DNA from: Saccharum officinarum
Taxonomy: Eukaryota; Streptophyta; Magnoliopsida; Poales; Poaceae
Assembly (NCBI GenBank): GCA_020631735.1
Contig: CM036225.1
Coordinates: 66,390,662-66,454,661, forward strand
Reading direction: 5' to 3'
DNA: 64,000 bases
Numbering within the stretch: the stretch's first letter is position 1; the number at the start of each line of letters is the position of its first letter. Positions 1 through 9,173 of this stretch are shown here, piece after piece. The notes below the pieces were generated by a model. That model was not told the origin of the DNA, did no database searches, and saw nothing but the letters and a program-made list of their open reading frames with translations. A program made the position numbers and the translations under genes.

Positions 1-114
1 AATAAATGATAAGTGGTGGGGTTCAAGCAAAGCAATTCGAACGAATTAAGCAAGCAAGAGACGTATAGGAAGGACAGGATAATTGCTGTACAGTATGATG
101 GATGGATGAGTTAG

Positions 115-957
115 TTACCTGAGCACGGAGGCTCGGAGCTGCTTCTTCTGATGAATAGCTGGTCTCGTAGTGGGAAGCCGATTCCTCGTCCCACTCAAGG
201 CCATCCCACCAGTCCTTCTCGCAGTCCACCACTGGCGACGTCCAACGGCTGGTAGGCGCTTGAGGCCCCAGCATCCCCTGATCTTGACAGCCTCGAGATT
301 GGGCGCCAACATCCTGCGTCTGCAGCTTGGGTAGCTCATACAGGTGGATGCGCTTCAAGCTAGGGAATTCTCTTAGTTCTTCCTGCTGCTGTGATTTTGA
401 ATCAGATGGAAACACCTCCCTGAGGTCCCCGCAACACACGATCTCAAGGGTTTCCAAGCTACGGCATCCGTTGGTATTTTCTGTGTACAGAGGGAGTACA
501 TGTACTAGCCTGGGGCAGTAATCTAGGTGTAAGAATGAAAGATGCTCAAAGGAATCTTCTCCAGGACGAAACGTGGATGTCGTGCTCCAATCCCAGATGT
601 AATACACCTTTGGGAGTTGAGATGCATGCCCAGAATGTCTGCACATTATCGAAAATAGCTCTTGCACCTTGTTGAGGTGTAATGAAAACAACGCCTTCCA
701 AGTTGGGGCATCTCTCGAATCGGCACCATTTTAGTACATCCCAATTCAAATTTGATTCAACAACTATAGGTAAAGGCCCTGGGAGACATGTGATGAACAG
801 GCTATCATGCAAGTGCAAGGTCTCAGCATCCGTACTCACAAGTGTTGGTAGAGTTATGGCTCTATTTATTAAGTGTTCGGTCTGTGGCTCATCTTGTATG
901 CTAATGTAGCAGTGAGCCCAATCAGAATCCTCAGGAATAGGCGGGCAACCCCATAAC
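115..957 (-). pseudogene. NLR-like gene copy A, 3' (LRR) part
   Basis: This is the C-terminal leucine-rich repeat part of an NLR-type gene. The readable pieces match the end of copy B (15732-16574): a stretch containing RCPNLEGVVF, then LHLDYCPRLVHVLPLY, then RMLAPNLE, and the shared final residues RASVLR next to position 115. The reading frame changes several times. Relative to copy B, about 11 bases are missing near 315-325, and another shift lies near 660, so no single frame covers the region. The last coding bases, CTCAG followed by GTAAC, also look like a splice donor, so one more exon could once have followed. The rest of the gene resumes at 8733, beyond a copia element. The family call rests on LRR style and on linkage to the NB-ARC-like part. 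I am confident that it is broken. Confidence 0.75.
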
Positions 958-1194
958 TGTTGTAAGTAGAACAGTAAATGGAGAGAGACACAAGAAAAGT
1001 GAAAAGTCTGTCTTATTGATGAACAATGGAAATGTTTATATACATGCCCTCATGGGGCAGTTCCAGGGCCCGCTCCCACGATGGAGCCCCGCTCCCACGA
1101 TTGCAGAGACGGGAACGTGGAGACGGAAACTGCTATTAGCAGTTGCTAAGTATTCTCTAATTGATCACTAAGGAATATTAGAATATTCTTAACA
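958..1194 (-). repeat. 3' LTR of the copia element
   Basis: This 237-bp repeat matches 8497-8732. By eye I count five substitutions and one 1-bp indel between the two LTRs, about 2 percent, which indicates a fairly recent insertion. A TATA-like stretch lies at 1035-1042. Confidence 0.95.
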
Positions 1195-1208
1195 CTCCCT
1201 CTTGATCA
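1195..1208 (-). other. Polypurine tract of the copia element
   Basis: On the minus strand the bases next to the 3' LTR read AAGAGGGAG, a purine run in the expected place for priming plus-strand DNA synthesis. Confidence 0.75.
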
Positions 1209-1406
1209 ATTATCTTCTGGAAACTCCAATGTTCATCATAATTATCATCATTATTAATCCTTTGAAAACCCTGTGGGAAAAAACTTAGGAATGCCTTGAT
1301 ATATCAGGATAAAACTCCTCAAAAACCCGATGGGAAAATAAAGGAGAAACACCATGATAGTCATTTTGATAGTGTCTTAAAATATCATCTCTGGAAAAAA
1401 AAACCC

Positions 1407-4400
1407 CTATGGGGAAAAACTAGATGATATGACATATATAAATGCTGATATTATCTCGTTAAAAATTTTATATGAGAAACCTTTTAAAGTAAAACTCATA
1501 CAAAGAAAAGAGTATAATATGATGTGAAATAGATTATTTATCAAGAGATACTCCCCTGATTTCTGCAAGTCCCTAAGTCTTATCATACCAATTCCTTCAA
1601 CATATTTATGAAACATAGAATATGGTAGAGACTTGGTGAATAAATCAGCAAGATTGTCACATGACTTAGTTTGCAGAATCTCAATTTCCCCATTCTTTTG
1701 CAACTCATGGGGATAAAATAATTTGGGAGTAATATGGTTTGTTATATTATTCTTGATATAACCTGACTCTATTTGCACAACACAAGCAGCATTATCTTCA
1801 AAGATAATTATCGGTGTATCAAGTACACCAATTCCACATGATTTCAATATGTGGTCTACCATTCTGCGAAGCCATACACACTCACGTGATGCTTCATATA
1901 ATGCAATAATCTCAGAATGGTTGGTGGATGTAGACACTAAAGTATGCTTAGATGATTTCCAAGAAATAGTTGTTCCACCATTTAAAAATACAAAACCAGT
2001 TTGAGATTTGGCATTATGGGGATCTGATAAATAGCTAGCATCCGTATACCCTAATAAATTTTGATCTTGATTCTTCCTGTAAAATAATCCAAGATCTCTT
2101 GTGCCGTTAAGATACCTAAAAATGGTCTTAACCCCAACCCAATGACGCTTGGTGGGTGCTGCACTATGTCTTGCTAATAAATTGACTGCAAAAGCAATAT
2201 CCGGCCGGGTACTATTAGCAAGGTACATAAGTGCTCCAACAGCACTAAGATAAGGAACCTCAGGTCCTAAAATCTTTTCACCTTCCTCCCTTGGTCTGAA
2301 AGGATCTTTCTCTACATCCAAAGATCTAACAACCATGGGGGTCTTACATGGGTACGCTTTATCCATATTGAATTTCTCCAACATTTTCTGGATATAGGCA
2401 GCTTGGTATACAAAAATCCCAGATGAAAAATGCTCAAGTTGCAAGCCTAAGCAAAATTTGGTTTGACCCAAATCTTTCATTTCAAACTCCGCCTTCAAAT
2501 GATGATGTGCTTCATTAATGTCATGTTCATTACCAATGATATTAATATCATCAACGTATACAGACACGATACAAAAACCTGTTTGGGATTTCTTGATAAA
2601 GACACATGGGCAGTCATCATTATTTGTGTATCCCTTATGTGTAAGGAATTCACTTAACCGATTGTACCAGATTCGGTCCGATTGTTTCAAGCCATATAAT
2701 GACTTCTGCAACTTAACACAAAACATGTTGCGATTAGCCTCAGGATATGGTATACTGATTCTATCAGGAACTTTCATGTATATCTCAGAAACCAATGACC
2801 CATACAAATATGCGGTCACTACATCCATCAACTGCATAGATAGACGATTTTGTACTGCCAAAGATATTAAATATCGGAATGTTATGCCACTCATTACTGG
2901 AGAATAAGTTTCATTGAAATCAACGTCGGGCCTTTGCGTGAAGCCCTGTGCTACTAGCCTTGCTTTATATCTCACCACTTCATTATTTTCATTCCGTTTC
3001 CGGACGAAAACCCATTTGTATTCAACAGGATGGACACCAGGAGGTGTTGGCAATACAGCCGAAAACACTTCCCTTTTTGAAAGCGAGGCTATCTCTACTT
3101 CTATTGCATCCTTCCACTTGTTCCTGTCCGAGCGCTTTTTGCACTCTACCATGAATTTTGGATCTGGATCACTTTGGAGGATTTCAGCAATCTGTTCAGA
3201 GAAGTAAATGTCGACAACTGTAGCTTTACGATCATAGGACTCTCCGGTCTCTATATAATTAATGCTAATTTCATCTACCCTTAATAGATCATCATGATTT
3301 CCCAAAATATTTGATCTAGGGCCTTCCGATGTCCCAGCCTCAGTGTTTATTCGCATAAGTGAGCTGGGTATCATATCAAATCTTTCTAAAAGATATTGAT
3401 TATTCACTAGGTGTACATCAACAGAAAGTTGATCTTCGTTTACTACTTTCTTTTGTTTCTTATCTTGCACCTTGGAATTGCCTCTCCCCCTCTTGTTTCC
3501 AATATGGATTATTTGAGTGGTTTTATTCGGTACCTCCACTCTTTCTGGCACATTCCTTGCAGGATAGAAAGATTTAACAACACCTTTGTAGTTAGTAAAC
3601 GCATCTAGCAGATTGTTTGCAATATTTTGTAAATCAATAAGTCTTTAAACCTGAAGTTCAGTTTCCATAGTACATGGATCAGAAAATGAAATGCCTTCCG
3701 CATTCCAATTAATTTCTCGGCATTCATCCTTTTGGTACATTTCTCCTCCTAATGCCGGAAAATGATCCTCATTAAAAATACAATCAGCGAACCGGGCTGT
3801 AAATAAATCCCCGGTGAGAGGTTCTAAATACTTAATGATCGACGGAGATTTAAATCCCACATACATCCCCAGTTTTCTGTGTGGCCCCATAGCTGTCCGC
3901 TGAGGTGGTGAGATGGGTACATATACGGCGCACCCAAACTTACGCAAATGGAAAATACTTGGAGGATTTTCACATACTAATTGTAAGGGGGAATTATCAT
4001 GATATGCAGTTGGTCGTAGTTGGATTAATTCAGCAGCGTGCAGTACTGCATGATCCCAACACAAAGTAGGCAATTTGTAATTCATCAACATTGGTCTAGC
4101 AATGAGTTTAATTCTCTTTATCAATGATTTAGCCAAACTATTTTGAGTCTGGACATAAGGTACAGAATGTTCCTGAATTCCCATTGCCATACAATAATCA
4201 TTAAAGGCATGGGATGAAAATTCAGCAGCATTGTCCATTCGAATCGATTGAATTTGATGTTCAGAATAATGTGCTTTCAACTGTATTAGTTGAGACATTA
4301 TTTTAGCGAAAGCATGGTTTCGTGTCGATAAGAGACACACGTGAGACCATCTAGTAGATGTGTCTATTAACACCATAAAATACCTGAATGGTCCACATAC

Positions 4401-5084
4401 AGGTTGAATCGGTCCACAAATATCTCCTTGAATTCTTTCAAGGAATTTTAGTGGTTTAGCTTTGATTTTAAGAGTTGATGGCCTTAAAATCAATTTCCCA
4501 GTAGCACACGCGGTGCATAAAAAATCCGAAGATTGTGGGAACTTTGCTTTATGCAAATTATGACCAATTGAATTGCATATAATTTTTCTCATCATTCCAA
4601 TTCCTAGATGACCAAGTCTATCATGCCATGTTTGAAATGAATTAACATCTTGAAAAATTATCTTGTATGCAACATGAGATAAAGGTTTTATGTATGTATA
4701 GTACAATCCAGATTGGAGGGATGGAATTTTCTTAGAAACTTGTTTGCCAAATCCAGTAAGTTTGGTAAAGATAATAAATTCCTCTTTGTCATCTACATGT
4801 GTTTCCATATGAAGACCATTCTTACGGATATCTCTATAGCTTAAAAGGGTACGAGTCGATTCTAGAAACAATAATGCATCCTCTATCGTTAATTATGTAC
4901 CCATCGGGAGAATAATAGCGGCTCTACTAGAACCAACTATTAGAGTATCATGACCAGCAATGGTCATAACATTTCCTTCTCTTTTCTTAAGAGTCTGGAA
5001 ATATTTCATCTCCCTAAGAATAGTGTTTGTGGTTCCACTATCTACAAGACATAATTCCTCCATTGGATTGACATCGAAAGACAT
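1407..5084 (-). pseudogene. copia pol: protease, integrase, reverse transcriptase, RNase H (broken)
   Basis: Three segments in the same frame make up the polyprotein: 5084-4893, 4871-3645 and 3551-1407. The protease active-site motif DSGTT is in the first. The second has the zinc-binding histidines and cysteines of integrase (WHDRLGH, then CTAC) and the core aspartates (GDICGP and RMDNAAEF). The third has reverse transcriptase with YVDD (2547-2558) and RNase H with the TDAS motif. In-frame TAA stops lie at 4893-4895 and 3645-3647. At the expected position of the third catalytic acid of integrase there is a lysine (codon 4130-4128, in SLAKSLIKR). The enzymes would have acted in a cytoplasmic virus-like particle and then integrated the cDNA in the nucleus. 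The copy is dead. Confidence 0.9.
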
Positions 5085-5325
5085 CTATAGTAAAATAAGA
5101 ATATAATTAAAGACTCTTATTGAACATATAGAAATACATACACAACTTAACTGTATTACAATACCAACATATGAGTCTGACATTACAATACATATGCGTT
5201 CACAATACTCCCATCACTAACAAGTTTGCACAACTCAAGTCACATAGAGTTTGTATAACTTAATTTATTACAACATACTTGAATCCCTAACACAATAATT
5301 AGATATCAACCATGGATCGAGATTT
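5085..5325 (-). other. AT-rich spacer between copia gag and pol, ending in a splice-acceptor-like site
   Basis: Gag ends at 5326 and pol opens at 5084 in another frame. The 241 bp between them are AT-rich with no long ORF. On the minus strand the spacer ends TTTTACTATAG directly before ATGTCTTTCG, a good match to a plant 3' splice site followed at once by the pol ATG. Many copia elements have gag and pol fused in one frame, so this arrangement stands out. Whether it is spliced is inference. Confidence 0.5.
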
Positions 5326-6414
5326 TTAGGCAAAATCTCCAAACATGTCATTAGAAGCAAACTCCACGATCATGTCATCCTTTCCTGGAAGGTTCTCAAC
5401 TTGTTGAGCATCGTTGTTCTTTACTTCCACAAGAGCCTTACTTGAACAACCCACTTCCTTTGTAGCCTTAGAAGCAAGATTGAAATGTGCTTCATATTTT
5501 GGTTCATTTGCTTTTCCTTGCTTTGCTTCCTTTAAGGACTTTTGGTAAAGTGCAACCAAGTGCTTAGGAATACGGCAATCCTTAGCAAAGTGTGAGTAAG
5601 TTCCACACCTATGACATTTATTGTCATTCTTGGACTTAGACTCACCCTTTTGCTTGTTATTAGCATTTAACTTTTGTTTTTTTTTGAATTTGCTCTTATT
5701 AGGCTTGTTCTTAGGACCACCAGAAGTAGATCCCTTGAACTTTTTATTCTTAACATTATTCTGTACATTATGGACTTTAGGCAGAGGTGTTGCCCCAACT
5801 GGACGCCTATGGTGATTCTTCATAAGAAGTTCATCATGTTTCTCAGCCTGAGTTAATGTATGAATAAGTTGAGAATACGCAGTGTAGTTACTAGCCCGAT
5901 ATTGCTGCTGTAAGACTCGGTCAGCGGGAAGCACGGTAGATAGAGTTTTCTCTATCTTATCAGCATCCGTTGGCTTTTTCTCACAGAATTTTAACTTAGA
6001 GAAAATCTTATGAATAGCATGATTATAATCAGCAATGGACTTAAAGTCCAGCAAACACAAATGGTTCCACTCATGACTAGCCTCAGGCCATATGAGTTCC
6101 TTTTGCTGCTCATAATGCTCTTTAAGAGCAAGCCACAATGCACGAGGATTCTCCTACATAAGGTACTTTTGTTTGAGATCCTTATGAATATAGAACCTTA
6201 ATAACATTAAGGCCCCGTACTTCTTTTGTTCATCTAGCACTACCCCATCAACGGGTTTATTTATGTGTGCCAAAAGTCCATGGGATACAAAGTTAATTTT
6301 GATATCCGATGCCCAAGTAGGGTAATTGTGACCATCTAAGGCAAGTTCATCGAACTCCTTAGTCATGGCCATAGCCTACAAAGTAGGACCATTTGATTTA
6401 ATAAACTTACTCAT
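5326..6414 (-). pseudogene. copia gag (broken)
   Basis: This is the structural protein of the element. It begins best at the ATG at 6414-6412 (MSKFIKSNGPTL), followed by an in-frame TAG and then AMAMTKEFDELALDGHNYPTW, the gag N-terminal type that reads as a UBN2/DUF4219-like domain. A second stop follows KYLM at 6154. The long segment 6138-5326 has a lysine-rich middle and one CCHC zinc knuckle, CHRCGTYSHFAKDC, that would bind element RNA. The first stop could instead be read as part of a splice acceptor (TTTGTAG), but in-frame continuity on both sides makes a simple stop more likely. Confidence 0.8.
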
Positions 6415-7247
6415 GGTAAATTATAATCATAATGGTAAATAAATGTTGTAATAAAATGCAAATTAATTTAAATGACATAGCTCATCATGGTTTAAGACAA
6501 ACCTAGGTAGACAAATGATCATGTAAACCTCAAATATAACTCTCATTAATTTGTATATATATGGTTAGATAATCTCAAATGCCATAAGACATAGAGTAGA
6601 TCTTAATAGTAGACAAATAATTTGCTGCCTTAGCACGGTCTCTAGGCCGAATAACCCAATCTTAGATTAAACGCAGCCAATGCTAAGAACTCTACTACAC
6701 CATATATAATTCAAATTAATGATTAAATCATGGTAATCACTATAATAGTGTAAGCCATCAATTTCCTTAGTCTTAATCCTTTACTTTGGGAAACATTTTA
6801 TAGGTAGTCATCCCAAAATAATTAAGTTATGGAAATAAATTAATTGCAGCAATTAAACAGTAATAAAAATTACTGAAAATAATAACAGTACTAATGATGG
6901 AGTATTTGACAAAATTATCGTAATAACGGAATAAGTATGTAAGTGCACATAAAATAACACGAACATGCGAGCTTTCTATATTAGAATCCGAAATTGTATA
7001 AGTACAATATATATAAACACATTTGTACAAGTACATGTATACATCAGGGTCTAAAAACAGTACAGTAATTTAGACTAATACGCTGATGAATAATATTGTG
7101 AGACTAGCAATTAACAATATAGTTAACAAACTAAATACAACAATAAATGAAGTAGATAACTATTAGCAACAAGCAAAGCTAGGTAGTCAGCCCATGCAGT
7201 ACACGTATGCCGCAAAAGTAGCATGTAGGCCAGCCTGCCGGTGCCTT
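6415..7247 (-). other. AT-rich part of the copia leader
   Basis: About 830 bp of AT-rich DNA separates gag from the GC-rich leader segment. No convincing ORF is present. Composition and position would suit an intron or untranslated leader. Nothing else was recognised. Confidence 0.4.
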
Positions 7248-7515
7248 CTACCATCTTCTACTAGAAAGCGAGCGGTGGATTCTACGAACAGATAAGAAGC
7301 AAGTGGTGCTACTCGCACAGACGCACCACAGCCTCGCATCAAACGCCACCGCTTCTAGTAGAAAAATTCTGCCGCTGATGTAGTCACACCGCCGCCGCTC
7401 GATCCACTTTGGCGTCCACTCCATCACCACCTGGTACCGCACCGCCGCCGTGTCCTCTGCACCTGGTGACGAGCACCGGCGTAGATCGAGGAAGGGGCCA
7501 AGCCGCCGCCCCAAC

Positions 7516-8394
7516 TCAGTCGCATCGACTGAGCCGGCAGCCTGCAGCTTCCCCTTCCTCCTCCGGTCGCAGCTTCAAGCGGAGAGAGGGGCGCGTCCCT
7601 CCGAGGAGGAAGCGCCACCGCCGCCATTCATGCCCGGGCTGGCGTAGCCGTTCTCCAGTGGTCGAGCAAGGCTGTTCGCGCGAGGACTTGCCTGCGCGCG
7701 CGGACGGACCGTGCGGCACCGAGACCCAGGTACGCCGGACGGTCGGACTTCCAGCCGCGTTGGCGATGTTGACGGCCGTAGGAGTGGACAGAGGCGGTGG
7801 AGGAGGTGCAGCCAGGGCCGGGTCGAGGATCTCGCCGGTATCCCTGGAGAAGAGACGGAGCGGTGGTGCAGCCCAACGCGCCGCAATGGTCGCGAAGGGC
7901 CGAGGAGTCGACGGGGACGGGGTTGCGGCTGCAGCGGTTCCATTCGCCAAAGGGGTCACGGCTGCAGTAGCTGACCCTGTTGCCGGTGGAGTCGATGCCG
8001 CCGGCGCCGCTCTCGGTGGAGGCGTGGACGGGGATGAAGTCCCAGCGGCCGGTGGCATGGCAGCCAGCGCCATCGGTACCCAGTTGGAGGACCCGACCAT
8101 GTCCAGCCATGGAGGATGGTATGGCGCCACCCCATGACCGGGACTCCAGGACGCAGGCACTCCAACCGCCGGTTGAGGCGGTACCGCCAGGGGAACCGAC
8201 GCACGGCGACCACGTCGTCGGCGACGGCGAGGACCTAGCGCGGCACCACCAGCACCACGAGTCTCACCGAGGAGATTCCGCAGTGCGTTCAGCAGCGAGT
8301 CGCGGATGTTGTTGTCGTCGAACGGGACGCCGATCCGACGGGCTCCGATGCCGTATGTTCCTTCGGCGCAGCTTGTTCTTCGCCTTGTCTTCAT
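7516..8394 (-). CDS. Unidentified 292-residue ORF in the copia 5' leader
   Basis: The ORF starts about 100 bp after the primer-binding site of the element and is very GC-rich, unlike the AT-rich gag and pol. It begins MKTRRRTSCAEGTYGIGARR and includes a non-repetitive stretch DDNNIRDSLLNALRNLLGE, followed by long alanine- and proline-rich low-complexity sequence. I do not recognise a domain. The opposite strand and other frames are also open over much of this region, as expected for GC-rich DNA, so the ORF could be a composition artefact. It may be a captured piece of host gene or an element-specific leader protein. No function is assigned. Confidence 0.3.
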   Translation of the reverse strand: MKTRRRTSCAEGTYGIGARRIGVPFDDNNIRDSLLNALRNLLGETRGAGGAALGPRRRRRRGRRASVPLAVPPQPAVGVPASWSPGHGVAPYHPPWLDMVGSSNWVPMALAAMPPAAGTSSPSTPPPRAAPAASTPPATGSATAAVTPLANGTAAAATPSPSTPRPFATIAARWAAPPLRLFSRDTGEILDPALAAPPPPPLSTPTAVNIANAAGSPTVRRTWVSVPHGPSARAGKSSREQPCSTTGERLRQPGHEWRRWRFLLGGTRPSLRLKLRPEEEGEAAGCRLSRCD

Positions 8395-8483
8395 GGTCTA
8401 CTATCGAGCCTTGATCTCTCGCTTTCCTTCTTCACGAACTGCTTCTCTCCTTCACGAACTGCTCCAAGCCTTATCTTGGTCAG

Positions 8484-8496
8484 AGCGCTGATAACG
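8484..8496 (-). other. Primer-binding site of the copia element
   Basis: Directly inside the 5' LTR the minus strand reads CGTTATCAGCGC, a diverged form of the initiator-methionine tRNA complement TGGTATCAGAGC. Confidence 0.65.
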
Positions 8497-8732
8497 TGTT
8501 GTAAGTAGAACAGTAAATAGAGAGAGACACCGGAAAAGTGAAAGTCTGTCTTATTGATGAACAGTAGAAATGTTTATATACATGCCCTCATGGGGCAGTT
8601 CCAGGGCCCGCTCCCACGATGGAGCCCCGCTCCCACGATTGCAGAGACGGGAACGTGGAGACGGAAACTGCTATTAGCAGTTGCTAAGTATTCTCTAATT
8701 GATCACTAAGGAATATTAGAATATTCTTAACA
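8497..8732 (-). repeat. 5' LTR of the copia element
   Basis: This 236-bp LTR is the promoter-bearing copy for the minus-strand element. The target duplication ATAAC follows at 8733-8737. Confidence 0.95.
8573..8580 (-). promoter_or_regulatory. TATA-like box in the copia 5' LTR
   Basis: The minus strand reads TATATAAA here. The same motif occurs at 1035-1042 in the other LTR. It is the only obvious TATA box in this short LTR. Confidence 0.55.
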
Positions 8733-8984
8733 ATAACCACTTGCTCCTCCTCATCACTAAGGCGGCCTTAAAGACATCTCTGTTGGCACCATCATCAGCT
8801 TGCGAGTTACTGCCATTAGACGTGGAAATGATGATGATGTCATCAGCGTACATGCTTCCACCTGGCTTGTGCACATTTACGGCAGCGCTGCCACAACCAC
8901 CACTAGTATTAATTCCTTGACTGGTACCTGCTTTGTGACCCGGTCCAGTAGATGAAATCTCCACGTGCAACCATTTTTTATCAC

Positions 8985-9075
8985 CCTGTTCGTTTCGCTG
9001 GTTTATTTTGGCTGAAAGTACTGTTCGCTAGTTTGTTGTGAGAGAAAAATACTGCTGGATGACTGCTGATCCAGC
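8985..9075. mobile_element. Small palindromic insertion in NLR copy A
   Basis: The sequence from CCCTGTTCGTTTCGCTGG to TGATCCAGCG is absent from the equivalent place in copy B. Its core (GTGAGAGAAAAA) resembles a common grass MITE family that carries CTGTTCG ends. A partial relative lies at about 56010-56062. The exact ends are uncertain. Confidence 0.5.
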
Positions 9076-9173
9076 GAATCCGAGTCGATGAATGTTCGTC
9101 TCCAGCTCACAAGTGAACGAAAAAGCCTTGGATCCCTTACGGAAATATACGAATCCAAGTCGATGAATGTTCG
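9075..9173. repeat. 24-bp direct repeat in NLR copy A
   Basis: Positions 9075-9098 and 9150-9173 match in 23 of 24 bases. Copy B has one such segment, so copy A gained an internal duplication near the end of the 9003-10976 frame. The translated protein shows RTFIDLDS and RTFIDSDS. Confidence 0.7.

Larger units (their letters stand above)
958..8732 (-). mobile_element. Ty1/copia LTR retrotransposon inside NLR copy A
   Basis: This is a complete but inactive LTR retrotransposon read on the minus strand. The LTRs lie at 958-1194 and 8497-8732, start TGTTGTAAG and end CTTAACA as written on the plus strand, and the element is flanked by the 5-bp duplication ATAAC (953-957 and 8733-8737). Joining the flanks restores the NLR sequence seen uninterrupted in copy B. 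The order in element orientation is 5' LTR, primer-binding site, a leader of about 2 kb with a GC-rich ORF, gag, a 241-bp spacer, then protease, integrase, reverse transcriptase and RNase H, polypurine tract and 3' LTR. Protease-integrase-RT order makes it copia-type. Several in-frame stops and a changed integrase residue mean that it cannot move by itself. Confidence 0.95.

Noticed and set aside
6373..6414. Splice acceptor TTTGTAG just before the copia gag
   Set aside because: The codons on both sides are in one frame (MSKFIKSNGPTL, stop, AMAMTKEFD), so a simple CAG to TAG stop explains it better. Splicing is not excluded.
7409..8137. Plus-strand 242-codon ORF
   Set aside because: It is antisense to the copia leader in GC-rich DNA where several frames are open. 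The minus-strand ORF has the better position, just after the primer-binding site.
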